A stretch of 64,000 bases of DNA from Pomphorhynchus laevis. Its lineage: Eukaryota; Acanthocephala; Palaeacanthocephala; Echinorhynchida; Pomphorhynchidae. Below, one piece after another: positions 34,297 to 45,130 of this stretch. Position 1 is the first letter of the stretch, and each line of letters opens with the position of its first letter. The notes under the pieces were generated by a model, which worked only from the letters and a program-made list of their open reading frames with translations, ran no database searches and was not told the origin of the DNA. The stretch is taken from NCBI GenBank assembly GCA_012934845.2, contig WNNJ02000947.1:19903-83902 (forward strand), read 5' to 3'. The position numbers and the translations under genes are program-made.

Positions 34297-34859
34297 GGGC
34301 ACGTAATCGCTTATAGATAAATTTTTAAAATTGTATCTTTAAATATACAACTGTAATTTTACCGAGTATTTTGAAAATATTATGAAAGTATACATAATAC
34401 AAATTTAGTATTACGCTCTAAAAATATTAAACTAAGAATATGACAAACAGATTATTGTAACTATATCGCTGTTGTGCCACTTTCAAACGACGAATTATTA
34501 TACAGATATTCTATGTTGAAGAAATTTAATAAGTTTAAATGTTATATCTACACCCTATATTATAAGCAGTTAAGCAAACAGTTTAACTATTTTAACTTTG
34601 CAAATAATGCAAATAAATTATTGTAAGCGATTAAAGACAATCAATTAGATATAAAATCGTAATGTTAATTTACAAATCAAAAATAAACTAGAATAAATTT
34701 TCTTAACCAAATTGCAATGAAAATATTTAAATGATTTTAAGAATTAATAAAAGATAGTTATTATTATAAAACACTGTTATTATAAAGCACTATAAAACAC
34801 TATTAAAAAATTGTTTTAGATATTATTACTTACAATATAAAATAATAACATACAAGCTT
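34297..34859. other. AT-rich spacer between two minisatellites
   Basis: No gene or element is recognised here. Confidence 0.5.
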
Positions 34860-35320
34860 AAACACACGAGTCTAATTACACGCACGAAGCCGCCTGAGAG
34901 CGCACGAAGCTTACTTAGAGCCCACGAAGCCTACTGAGAGCGCACGAAGCCGACTGAGAGCACAATAAGCCGACTGAGAGCACAATAAGCCGACTGAGAG
35001 CACAATAAGCCGACTGAGAGCACAATAAGCCGACTGAGAGCACAATAAGCCGACTGAGAGCACAATAAGCCGACTGAGAGCACAATAAGCCGACTGAGAG
35101 CACAATAAGCCGACTGAGAGCACAATAAGCCGACTGAGAGCACAATAAGCCGACTGAGAGCACAATAAGCCGACTGAGAGCACAATAAGCCGACTGAGAT
35201 CACAATAAGCCGACTAAGAGCACACGAAACTGCCCGAGAGTGCACAAAACCTACTGAGAGCGCAAGAAGCCATCCGAGAGCGCACGAAACCACCCGGGAG
35301 CGCACGAAACCACCCGAGAG
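34860..35320. repeat. 20-bp minisatellite (unit CGACTGAGAGCACAATAAGC)
   Basis: About 13 virtually identical units occupy 34950-35210. They are flanked on both sides by diverged units with CGCACGAAGC or CGCACGAAAC in place of CACAATAAGC. Since 20 is not a multiple of three, three frames cycle through the same 20-residue repeat and all appear open; none is a gene. The uniform core with variant edges is the usual pattern of recent central expansion. Confidence 0.95.
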
Positions 35321-35479
35321 CGAACTATGTTACTATCTTTACTATTATTAATATCACCACAGTTACCAGTCGTCTGAGAGCATTCGAAGTCGCCTGAGAC
35401 CGCATATTGCCGCCTGAGACCGCACTTTAGTATAATTTTTACTATTATTAATATTATAACCCGAGCAAGTATAGTTGAC

Positions 35480-36480
35480 GTACACAGCTCCAAGCAATTA
35501 GCCTATACACAATTTGTCCTGATGTGCCTGCGACGGTCCCAACGTTAAGTGCAAGGGCTGCAGATGTGCGAAAGCGGATTCTCTATGCACCACATTTGCC
35601 CCCATGGCTGCGCTCGTAGAATCACCGTCATGGATTCTTCCTCGATAGTTAATTATCCGAATTCGGTCGCCTCTTGTCCTACTGTCTTTATCAGGACTCC
35701 GGAATCGTTGGCAAGGGACCATCCCGACGGGTTTTCCGCGCCCGATCTGACTGCCCCAGTAAATGTTGCCGCCAATTACCATCAAGCTCTCATACAATGA
35801 ATACCTATCGTACTTCTTCGATGTTCAGCCAGCAACACCATTGTTGAAATCATCGCAACATTTTACAGGTCCTTCGTACAGAAAGACACATACTTCCGAA
35901 ATGCGCTGAAACCCGCTGTGGTTTTCTCGCGATGCGTTTTGTAATCCTTTAACTCGATCAGGATGTCAGACATACGAAGAGACCTGGAACGGCGACTTGC
36001 TTTATGGAATCAGACAACATTCTGAGAACTTTTCGACGAGGCTTGCTATTTGCAACAGCAGCTAAATCGTAATGTTCAGTCTTGACAGCAGAACTAGTTA
36101 AAACAATACTGCAAGCTCATGACTACGGGTAAGTTAAGTGCAGCAACTACCGCTCTGGAAGACGATATTTTGCCGGTACCCTCTAACATGACTCTTCAAT
36201 TGACGGCGTACCAATTAAGGAAGTTCTAATGTCTCTCTAATATACACGCTCAATCGTATGCTTGTGGTCTCCCGGCATCCGTGTTTGCTAGCAATGAAGC
36301 AAGAAAAAGGCGAAATACAGTGAATGCATTGTGAGTCTTGAATGAAGCAGATTAGTGCCTCCGGTATTCTCCACGTTGGGTGGTATTGGCGATGAGATGA
36401 TGCTTTTTCTGAAATCACTAGCTGTGATTAAGGCACAGCGCTAAAGAAAACAATATTCCGACATTTTGCCACGGATGAAG
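35480..36480 (+). mobile_element. LINE-type element with restriction-like nuclease, N-terminal fragment, copy H
   Basis: Near 35515 a frame reads CACDGPNVKCKGCRCAKADS, clearly related to copy G's Cys cluster CCSCNGPNVRCKGCKCARSG. Further on come RRDLERRLALWNQTTF (about 35970) and KLSAATTALEDDILPVPSNM (about 36130), equivalent to the pre-RT region of the other copies. The RT itself is not found. Broken by several stops. Confidence 0.5.
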
Positions 36481-38998
36481 AGACACATTTCGTTTGCAAT
36501 TGCTCGATCATCGTCTGTTTGTCTACGATCACTCCGTTTTAGCTGCGGCATGCCTGTAGGGTATTTTTCTACCGACTCGCATCCAACCACATAAAATAAT
36601 GACATGATTATTATTGGTTGTACAAATGCCCATTTGAGGGAACAGAATATTGTATCAAATAATTAATAAATTATTATTTTAAAAAAATAGATAAAATAGA
36701 TAAACTTATTATAGATAATTCAAACATCCTCATAAATTTAGCCACAAATATTTTGTGATATAATATCATATGTGTTATGATATATTTAATATAATATAAT
36801 ATGACGTCCGTATTTTCATTTAAAAGCGAAAAACAACATGTATAATTAATATATCGAATATGATATATATAAAATATATAATATTATATGTTAAATAATA
36901 TTATAATAATATATATTCTAATATATAAAATATGATAATTAAAAGTTATATTTGTGAATATCTTAATAGTATCCAGTATGGATCATTCGTCTAATGATCC
37001 ATATAAGGATCTTTATTCATCTATGGATTGTAAAGAATTGGAAAGAAAAATGAATCATAAACGGATTTAGCTAGAAATTGAAGAGCATTGCTAATTTGTA
37101 TAAAAAATTTGTAAAAATTACATTCAATAAAAATAAATTACTTTGAATCTGGATTGGAGTATAAATTTGAACAATAAATTAGATTAAACGAATCTGTGCG
37201 ATTATAAATTCATTCATTACTAACATTATATCAAGAAATTAATAATATATTGGCATACAAATTAATAATATATTGGCATAAAATTAATATAAAGTCAAAC
37301 AGAATTGATTTTTTTATTAATAATACGTAGATTAAGTAAACTTATCTGATTTTATAAACATCTCAGTTTATAAAAATCATAATTTTTTAATATCGCAATA
37401 TATACGAATTATACATAATTCAAATATTAAACTTGATATATTATGTATTAGAATATAATAATTGTCATAATAATTATAACATTAGAAACGTGTTGAAAGT
37501 GATAACTCAACACGAATTAAGTGATAACTTAATTCACATTTCACAGTAATCAATGTGGACAGATTTACAGTCATTTTAAAAACAAACAAAAAGTTGATAA
37601 ATAAATTATAAAATTATTTTAAATGAATTTCTTATATTTTAAACCATAAACTTACATCGTAAGTTTAAATAAAATAATAAGTAAGTTTTTTATAATCCAG
37701 TATTTTAATAAACCCGTTAATAGATGAGGTAATCGGCCTTGCTGATAACCTCTATTCTTGATTAGTGAGTCATCACAGTTTTTAATTTTTAAAGAAAAAC
37801 GACCTTCAATTATAATTTATTTATTATTATTTAATTTGTAATAAACGACTATTTTCTGGCATACTTCTTAACTTGTTTTATATATATATACTTTCGAAAT
37901 TCGTAATTCGTTACATTGATAAAATACGAATTTGAAATTTGAGGTATACTACATTTGTATACTTTCGATTACAGGTTGGTATAATCATTAGTTGTTAATA
38001 ACAATTTACTTGTGGTTTCTAGATAAATAAATAAACCATTACAGATCAATCAGTGGAGCTTGAAGTTACTTGCAATGGCCTTTATGGCCCGTCTACAGAG
38101 ATATTTTTGATTTGCGCAATTGCAAATTCATTATTATTGAAAAAATACGTGCAACAATAATACAATTGCAGTTTTATACAAAGGAAATTGCGATTCAAAA
38201 ATTTGCCAACAAGTCAACATATATCATCTGTGTTTTTTGTCTAACTTAGTTGTGGTGATTTTGCAGATAAAACAATTAAAATCATAAAATAATTAAACAT
38301 TAAATCATTAAACATTTAAAACAATTAAATCATTTTTGGTGATGTTTTTTAATTTAAATACACTCTTCTGGACGAGGTTTAAAGTTTATTAACATATGAT
38401 GCCAATGTTGTTATATTGGGTATCACGTCATTATTGTGTTATTTTGACAATGTAACGTGAATTGGTGTAACATGTAGAAACAGCACCAACATGTTTATAT
38501 ATGGTGTGATTTAGAGTTATTGAATTGGGTCTTCACGTAGGAATGATTTTGGCCTGATTTCAGCATTAACGATATTGTATTTATGAATGATTAAATGTAC
38601 TTATGTAATTATCAAATAGATTAAGCTTTACATTAAACAATATTTTAAAAATATTATAATAGATAATTATATTCAATGTAACGTAAATTCAATTTTTTAT
38701 ATTGCTTATTCAATCAAGTAAATATAAAAATAATATAAAATTATAATATTTATGAGAAACAATAAATATCCCTTTAAAATTTTATCAGATACTTTGAGAT
38801 TTTATTTTTCAGTGTATTTATGCTAATAAAAATATGTTAATTAGGATAAATCGGTCTATAAATGTCAATTTTGATGTAATAATTCGATGCGTGTAGATAT
38901 TATGTCTTATAATATCCAGTAATAATGCATTAACAACAATGAATAAACTTTTTAAAACAAATACATCTCCAACTGCATTAGTAAATAAATTTACATGG
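36481..38998. other. long AT-rich stretch without recognised genes
   Basis: This stretch lies downstream of the minus-strand mago gene. A perfect hairpin at 36977-37003 (TATGGATCATT / AATGATCCATA, loop 5) overlaps a 30-codon ORF starting at 36979 that has no support as a gene. Short inverted repeats recur near 37489-37540 (CGTGTTGA...TCAACACG and GAATTAAG...CTTAATTC). A TTTATT near 38800 could give mago an AATAAA signal about 190 bp after its stop. Confidence 0.45.
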
Positions 38999-39439
38999 TC
39001 ATATTGGCTGAATTTTGAAATGCAATCCAATAAGGGAGAATACAACACACTTTAGATCTTGGATGAGATAGTAAAATGTACGAAGACCAGTCGGATCTTT
39101 GCTGTTATTAATGTCGATAAGAGATCCTATTTTGCTGGTGGTAAAGGAAATATGTTCGTCACCGTTAACGATCTCAAGTTCCTGTCTACCGACTCTGTCA
39201 GGTATAGGCCATGCGCTGTCGTCTTCATCCATAATTTCAGATTCTTCAACAATCCTACGAAGTTCTTCCAAAACACAACGATTCACATATACTTCTTTTC
39301 GAATCAAAGTGTCATTTCGGTAATTACTGTTGTTAGCGTAACGTAATTTACCATCCGGCCGTAACTCAAATTCGAGAAACTCGTGACCGAACTTTCCTCT
39401 ATGGCCGACGTAAAACCGTAAATAGAAATCGTTAGACAT
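38999..39439 (-). CDS. mago: Mago nashi, exon junction complex core subunit
   Basis: The 146-codon single-exon gene matches Mago nashi along its whole length, the usual size of the family. Diagnostic blocks are [64 protein letters not shown] and [20 protein letters not shown], ending in IQPI. Mago pairs with Y14 (RBM8A) and clamps eIF4A3 onto spliced mRNA in the nucleus, acting in mRNA localisation, nonsense-mediated decay and, in several animals, germline development. All conserved secondary-structure segments are intact and no stop or gap is seen. Lack of introns is not in itself a sign of a retrocopy, since no damage or poly(A) tract is visible. The start is the first ATG and fits the family N-terminus. 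Confidence 0.95.
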   Translation of the reverse strand: MSNDFYLRFYVGHRGKFGHEFLEFELRPDGKLRYANNSNYRNDTLIRKEVYVNRCVLEELRRIVEESEIMDEDDSAWPIPDRVGRQELEIVNGDEHISFTTSKIGSLIDINNSKDPTGLRTFYYLIQDLKCVVFSLIGLHFKIQPI

Positions 39440-40689
39440 TGCCGGAAAATATAATCAAACAATATCTAGTGATTAAAATAATATTTTTAAAATAAAATCT
39501 ATAGACACAAAGGCTATATTAATAGACATTGAGCAAAATTGAATGTCCGATGACGTGTACTTTATATCAGTTTTTGGAATTATTCTAAGCATTAAATTAA
39601 AACTGGACTTATTAAAAAATCATTCATTGCTATTTTCTGTCAACAACTTAGAATACGCTCAACAATTGAACAAGATTGAGCTCGATATTTATTCAAGCAA
39701 AAAATCATAATGCAAACTGTAAAATATGTTGTTTCTTTAAAGAATTATCGATCACGTAAGGTACAACATAAATATATTAATATAATAATATTAATGTATT
39801 TAAAGGCTAAACGATGACACATGATTCTCGGTGATATTTTGTTTTTATCAAATGAAAAGCTGATTACAGTTATATGAACCAGTAAATACAAAAATTGGTC
39901 GTCTGTCCTTATCAGTCTACATTGCAACAAGGGACACAATAGATTCGTAATATCAAAATACCTGTAAAGGAAAATGATCACATTTAAACATCAAATATAA
40001 ATATTTAATGTTATTGACACTAATAGAACTTGGTTTCGATTATTATTATAAATGAAGAAAACTCAGATATTGTGTATGATTTAACCTCATAATGACATTT
40101 GTGCATTATTTACCCTAGAAAAAAAACCTAAAATTTTCTTAAAACATAAACTTTCTGTACGTCATCAAAAGGGAACTTATCTCTCCATATCAACTCACAT
40201 TAATAAAGATTTAGCTATTTCCTTTGAACTCCCGTCATAATTAAGCTCTACATTTTTGTTGGTTCCTGTAGAATTATATATTTTGAGTATTAATCCGGTT
40301 ATAGGATCTACAAAATGCAGGTTATAGGATCATACATATCTGAGTTAATACTGTGATCTACAGAAATCGAATACCATTGAACTTTTCAAACTTTTTGTCT
40401 CAAAAACAAGATTTCTTCTTTTGTACTTATTGTAGAGATAATCTTCTAATGATTTATGTGTGGAAATAAACCTAATTGTAGGGTAGAAAATGAGCATGTG
40501 GTAAAGATTGATAAGAAAAACGATATGTGGTTTGCTTATTAGCTAGAGAATATATTAAGCTTCATTTTATCTTATAACATGATTTACTGTAGTATGATCA
40601 TACACAACTGAAGTGATACTGCAGATTTTTCTCGTGTGTGAAATCATGTGCGAAAAAGTGAGTATCGGTGTTTCAAACAAATTTCAAAT
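39440..40689. other. upstream flank of mago, noncoding
   Basis: No gene is recognised. A 78-codon minus frame (39745-39981) is hydrophobic low-complexity sequence and is not supported. The promoter of mago should lie in the first few hundred bases, but no clear element is visible. Confidence 0.4.
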
Positions 40690-40862
40690 TCTAGCAAATA
40701 TGGAACAGAATCCAGGTATTTCCAATGGAATTTTGACTGTAACAACACCCAAGGTAAGAGATTTGTTGTCTCATGATCACGAGGGTAATGGGGTTCTTCC
40801 CCCATACCCAAGCTTAGAAATCTAATAATTATTAAATTGGCCGAGCCTGTTGGAAGACATAA

Positions 40863-40930
40863 TTTGTACAACATTTTCCTGCGAAAATGTTGTACAAACA
40901 TTATAGACCGCGTCAGGAGACGCGGTCTAT
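40863..40930. repeat. two adjacent perfect hairpins at a LINE deletion junction
   Basis: Positions 40863-40898 have 16-bp arms (TTTGTACAACATTTTC and complement) with a 4-nt loop. Positions 40903-40930 have 12-bp arms (ATAGACCGCGTC / GACGCGGTCTAT) with a 4-nt loop (AGGA). The right arm of the second lies in endonuclease sequence, where copy C has no such inverted repeat. Confidence 0.95.
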
Positions 40931-43268
40931 CCGTCTCCCCCAGGACATTACTCGATTTATCCCAAAGCAAATTTGTTCCCACTATACTCCGTACATAACC
41001 CCACCTCACTCCTCTTCTTCTCAAGGACTCTTGACCTTAGTTAAGTGCTCATTAAGATCCTCCCTCCTATTAAACTATTCATGTCCAGCCATGTCTTGTT
41101 TAGTAGTTTCACTCAGTAAGAACGGTAAACGCCTCAGTCTAGCCAATATCTACATTCGTCCAGGGGAGATTCACAAGAACCGTGACCTCCTGGATGGTAT
41201 TATTGACAGCGGCTATGACTTGATACTTGGAGACTTCAACGACAGAACTGGTCGTTGGATCAACGCAGCACTTCGCAGAGCTAAGAACGGTTATCTTATT
41301 CACAAACCACCTTCCCCTACCTTTCATTGCACATCTACAAATTCTATCCTCGACATTTTACTGCTTCACTCGAGGTGGTTGTTAAAACCCCTCTGCACGG
41401 AGCAGTCGCGCCAGCAATTGTCCACCTCTCATGACCTAATTCGTTGGAGAATTGAGGAAGATATGTTGCTTCGAAGAAGGTTTCACTTTGATCCAATCAG
41501 AGTGGCCTTCTTTCAAGCGGCTATCCAACTCTTTCCCAGAATAGGAAATGAGAGTCTGACCGAATTTAATACCTACCTCTTTTCGCAAGCTACCGCGATT
41601 TTATCGACCACCTATAAAGGTCGTATATACAATCCCACTCCGACAAAACTCAAGGTCCTAGCGAAACTGCTTAACCTCCCTAATCTCTCTGTTTCCGCCA
41701 GACAGGCTCTCTCGAATGAATACTGGAGCACTAGATATAGGTTCCAGCTGAGTAGGGATAGGACGAGCATTGCTCGTCTTAATCCTTCTCAGTCTTCCTT
41801 TTGGAAGTTTTTCAAGAAAGAGAAGTTTGTTTGCTGGAAGGATAGGGCATTGGGTTGGATAGGGAATGTAGGCATTGATAAAGTTTTGGAGGAGTCACTA
41901 GCCCTACACAACTATGGAGCCACTCAATCACCTCAACCAATCCCGCCTTGGTGTAACTTTAGGAGTAGGGATCTATCTGTTACGGATATCCTTAACTCAT
42001 GGGGTCCACTCCCGGGCACCTCAAAATCCGTCGCTCCACTTTCTTCTCGGGTCTGTCAGCTTTTGACTACTGATCAGAGAAGAGATATGGCTGTCACAAT
42101 GCTTTTAGCCTCCCCATCCGATGTAGCAGGCATCAATATTAGTAAGCGTGTTTTTATTCCTAAGAAAAAATCCTGCTCATGCCCTAAAGATCTGCGACCC
42201 ATTTCGATTCAAAATGCCCTCGTGTCGATTTACGAAAAAGCGCTTGCGCGTAAAATCCGCGACCATTTAAGTAGGCATAATTTGATCCCTCCAGGTTTTC
42301 ATGGGTTCGTCAAAGGTCGCTCGGTCCATTCAGCAGTTGGTGAGGTGGAGCAGTTTTGTCGGGATAATGGCCATCGTCTAGTTGTGGCTGTTTTCCTTGA
42401 TTTTTCTGCTGCATTTGACCGCATCTCCATTCCCTTTGTGATATCTTCTCTCAGGTCCCTCGGTTTGCCTGCGAGAATTGTTAACAGGGTGGAGATCCTG
42501 CTGTACACTAAGCGATTTTACTATGAGGACGACCCTGATGCGCGTCAGTTCTACCCTATTACGGGTGTACCTCAAGGATCCCCACTTTCTCCTATCTTAT
42601 ATCTTGCTGCCTCCATTAATCTATTCAAAATATTTAAACGCGAACAACGTCTTGTGGTGTACGCTGATGACACCACAGCCCTGTTTACTGGACGCAGGTG
42701 TAAAGACGTAGTCTCTGACATCAGCCGTTTCTTTTTAAGATTAAAAGATCAGTTACCCATATCTAACCTTATTTTGAACTCCGCCAAATCGCAGGCGGTT
42801 GTCTTTCATGGCACCCCTGCAACAAAGCAGAAACTTAAGAGATTAGCACTCTCTGCGCTATCCTCCATATTTGCTTCTGAACCACTTCCCACCTTCACAA
42901 GTCGAGTAAAATACCTGGGGTTCACCGTTACGGTGAACTGGTCGGCGAAAGCTGACCTGGATAGACTCAAACGTATCCTGAAGAAAGCTAGGTGGGCCCT
43001 GAAACGGGCTCAGCATTTGTCATTGAAAGGGAAAACTCAGGTGCGCCTCTGGGGCACTTGGGCTATCTCGGGATTAGTCTTCTTCTCAAGAGGACGTCCC
43101 CCAGAGCAAAGGCTAAGGTTTCTTAAGCTCCTCGTCTCTCGTTTACCCAGCATAGTCCGCGCCGATTGGACTCTTCGGGGGGGGGTGAAAGACCCCGGGT
43201 GGTTCAGTCGGAAAGCGGCGTGTTGGATCAGTTGGCGGGCTCAGATCCCCCTGGATCTGTGGCCGTAG
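40887..43268 (+). CDS. alpha LINE ORF2, endonuclease (N-truncated) and reverse transcriptase
   Basis: A 793-codon uninterrupted frame. Residues about 1-190 are an apurinic-type endonuclease lacking its first strand: LVKCSLRSSLLLNYSCP, RLSLANIYIRPGE, LILGDFNDRTGRW and the terminal LDILLLHSRW. RT occupies about 380-690: RPISIQNALVSIYEKALARK, GFVKGRSVHSAVGEV, VAVFLDFSAAFDRIS (motif A), GVPQGSPLSPILY (B), VVYADDTTALF (C, intact catalytic YADD), VKYLGFTVTVNW. The C-terminus (about 700-793) is the alpha tail. The protein would nick target DNA and prime reverse transcription on it. The truncated endonuclease makes autonomous activity unlikely. The annotated ATG is simply the first in frame after the junction. 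Confidence 0.85.
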   Translation: MLYKHYRPRQETRSIRLPQDITRFIPKQICSHYTPYITPPHSSSSQGLLTLVKCSLRSSLLLNYSCPAMSCLVVSLSKNGKRLSLANIYIRPGEIHKNRDLLDGIIDSGYDLILGDFNDRTGRWINAALRRAKNGYLIHKPPSPTFHCTSTNSILDILLLHSRWLLKPLCTEQSRQQLSTSHDLIRWRIEEDMLLRRRFHFDPIRVAFFQAAIQLFPRIGNESLTEFNTYLFSQATAILSTTYKGRIYNPTPTKLKVLAKLLNLPNLSVSARQALSNEYWSTRYRFQLSRDRTSIARLNPSQSSFWKFFKKEKFVCWKDRALGWIGNVGIDKVLEESLALHNYGATQSPQPIPPWCNFRSRDLSVTDILNSWGPLPGTSKSVAPLSSRVCQLLTTDQRRDMAVTMLLASPSDVAGINISKRVFIPKKKSCSCPKDLRPISIQNALVSIYEKALARKIRDHLSRHNLIPPGFHGFVKGRSVHSAVGEVEQFCRDNGHRLVVAVFLDFSAAFDRISIPFVISSLRSLGLPARIVNRVEILLYTKRFYYEDDPDARQFYPITGVPQGSPLSPILYLAASINLFKIFKREQRLVVYADDTTALFTGRRCKDVVSDISRFFLRLKDQLPISNLILNSAKSQAVVFHGTPATKQKLKRLALSALSSIFASEPLPTFTSRVKYLGFTVTVNWSAKADLDRLKRILKKARWALKRAQHLSLKGKTQVRLWGTWAISGLVFFSRGRPPEQRLRFLKLLVSRLPSIVRADWTLRGGVKDPGWFSRKAACWISWRAQIPLDLWP

Positions 43269-43400
43269 TTCGGAATTTGAAGACGGATGAAAATGACCGA
43301 TTGAACTGACTAACTTCGATTTTTTAGTTACTGTTTTTCTGATTTGCATGTTTTTTTTGCCTCGGTTTTTTTTGTATTTAAGAAAATCTTTTTTATTATT

Positions 43401-44149
43401 GATACTGCGATATGCAGCCCACTCGTCGATATGTATTATAGGCATAAATACTACGACTATTTCTATTGTGGACCAGGGATAGGCAAGCTTGATCACTTTG
43501 AGGATCACATTTTCATCTTGTTCTAACCTAAAGGGCCGGACTAAAACACACTTAGTCGATCTGAATATATGAACTTCAAATTCAGGTGGTAAGTAGGATG
43601 AAAATGCTAGGCCTCTGTTGACTATATGTTATGTAGACGTCATTCTGGGGATAATTTAAATTACCCAAAGGCAGGAACGAAAAAAGGGATATATACATAA
43701 TTATATATATAATTAAATGTGTACACATTCTAGATTTAGAAAAAGAACTAGTGGCCGAAACGTTAACAAAAATCTGTTGATCTTTTTTCCGTCTTCGAAA
43801 TATTTTTAAAAATATATAGCTGAATTCCTAATAAGGAATTCAGCTATAATTCCTAATAAGGAATTCCTAATAAGGAATTCAGCGAGACTTAACGGTCTCG
43901 TTAAGTATCAACAGTATATAGCCGCTACGTATGCCCAGTCATCCTATGTGTGAAAAAAGTTTAACAACGTATTAAAGTTTACACAAACTTTAATAATAAA
44001 TAATTAAATTATAAATCAAATAATATTTATATCAAGCTAAATCGGTTATAAATCATTATATAAAATTTTATAATATTTATATCAAGTTAAATTTTCGATA
44101 AAAGTCAATTTTTATGAATCGACTAATAAATAATAGACGATGTATCATA
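43401..44149. other. noncoding with hammerhead-like hairpin and palindrome
   Basis: The region lies between LINE copy D and the TIM14 3' flank. Hairpin 43815-43848 has 15-bp arms (TATAGCTGAATTCCT and complement) and a 4-nt loop. The motif CCTAATAAGGAATTC is repeated three times to about 43881. A segment at about 44000-44155 recurs near 49640-49800. Confidence 0.6.
43732..43775 (+). ncRNA. hammerhead-ribozyme-like hairpin 2, degenerate
   Basis: Stem I strand AGATTT (43732-43737) and partner AAATCT (43770-43775) flank GGCCGAAACGTTAACA. The GAAACGTT block and the following sequence (CTGTTGATCTTTTTTCCG) parallel the hairpin at 29896 (GAAACGTT...GGTTATCTTTGTCGG). The CUGANGA core and a good stem II are not recognisable, so this is a decayed relative if it is one at all. 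Confidence 0.25.
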
Positions 44150-44155
44150 ATAAGG
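44000..44155 (+). repeat. repeat flanking TIM14, left copy (right copy 49640-49800)
   Basis: The block ATTTTTATGAATCGACTAAT, then AAATAATA and GATGTATCATAATAAGGATT, recurs at about 49745-49800 as TTTTTATGAATTGACCAATA and GATGTATCAGAATAAGGATT in the same orientation. The preceding TTTATATCAA also matches. The two copies bracket the TIM14 gene. Confidence 0.6.
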
Positions 44156-44460
44156 ATTAAAGGTCATCAGGAGGAGTGCGAAGTTTTTCTAAAGTATGAA
44201 AATAGAGGAAGAAACAATTATTTTTAATATGAAGATGACGATAAAAAATTATTAGTAATAAGCTACGATTATGAACGTGAGTAGAAGACGCTTGAATGAT
44301 GGGTGAGAAGTAGAAGTATGAAAGTGGGCAGGTAATGTGTTCCAGGCTAAATATCTGCAATAAAATAAGATCGACGAAACATGTTTACTGAATATTTTGA
44401 GACATAGAAGAAGGTATTTATTGAAGTGTAGAGATAAGGAAATTGTTAAGAAGATCATAA
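44150..44460 (-). mobile_element. LINE 3' fragment, possibly family gamma
   Basis: A minus-strand frame ends in RYLAWNTLPAHFHTSTSHPSFKRLL, the AWN-LP C-terminal tail seen in gamma copies (AWNQLPLDVRRAPSFI) and in jockey/CR1-group RTs. Too short to classify further. It sits downstream of TIM14 exon 6. Confidence 0.45.
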
Positions 44461-45130
44461 ATAAATGGGTTACATGAGAAAAGGAGTTAATTTTGCAAAG
44501 ACGAAATACAAAGTAAATGAAAGTTATATAATTAACTATATAAGTTATATCAATATATTATATATTGTAAATATTAGTCTATTAAAATTTGTAAAAACGA
44601 TGGCGCAAAAGAATTCAAAATGAAGTGTTTAAGATACGTCGGAGAAGTAAAATGGTGACGTTAAATGAGCTAGTGAAGATGCAAAAACAATAGTCGGTGT
44701 TCAAAAGAGGTAGGTGGAAATAAGAATAAAAATGTTGAAAATTTATGGTCTACTACAGCGTCGAATGTCTCTGAGGTGTAAGTTGAAGGAGCGAACTTCA
44801 TGATGAACAAAATAAGTGAGATATATCATGTTGTAGCAAAATAAACCGATAAAAATTCAGATGATCAACGACGAAAGAGGGCTTCGAATGTAATAATAAG
44901 GTAAATTGATTGAAGTCTTGTCAAGATGCAAACAAGTTTGCTTCATAAACTAAGTATTCTGTTTCAAGCGTGTTTACAAGCAATGTTTTGATCGCATTCA
45001 AGTGAATGCAAAATCAAAAATATCGTGATTTGCAATTCCTACGATCAAATATGATGTAACATTTGTAAAATGCAATTAAACGATGATAATTTACTTCTGA
45101 AAATAACAAAAATACAGGCAAATTAATTTT

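Larger units (their letters stand above)
40690..43400 (+). mobile_element. LINE family alpha, copy D, ORF1 deleted, ORF2 open
   Basis: The 5' part (ATG at 40700) encodes the start of ORF1. The segment NGVLPPIPKLRNLIIIKLAE parallels copy A's EGELPPVPKLVNLVIVK. At about 40865-40930 the sequence passes through two perfect hairpins and jumps directly into the ORF2 endonuclease. The rest of ORF1, including its zinc knuckles, and about the first 35-40 codons of ORF2 are missing. ORF2 then runs without interruption to 43268. The 3' UTR (to about 43400) resembles copy B. It is the youngest-looking alpha copy, but internally deleted. Confidence 0.8.

Noticed and set aside
34911-35305. Three overlapping minus-strand ORFs rich in CSQSAYCALSR
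   Set aside because: A 20-bp unit with no stop opens all three frames at once; there is no sign of selection on any of them.
36979-37071. 30-codon ORF beginning MDHSSNDPYKDLYSSMD
   Set aside because: Too short, overlaps a perfect hairpin at its start, no splice signals or homologue recognised.
38999-39439. Mago as a processed retrocopy because it lacks introns
   Set aside because: All conserved blocks are intact, no poly(A) remnant or target duplication is visible, and compact nematode genes may lack introns; a parental copy elsewhere would be needed to argue otherwise.
39745-39981. Small hydrophobic ORF upstream of mago
   Set aside because: I/L/F-rich drift typical of AT-rich noncoding DNA, with no motif.
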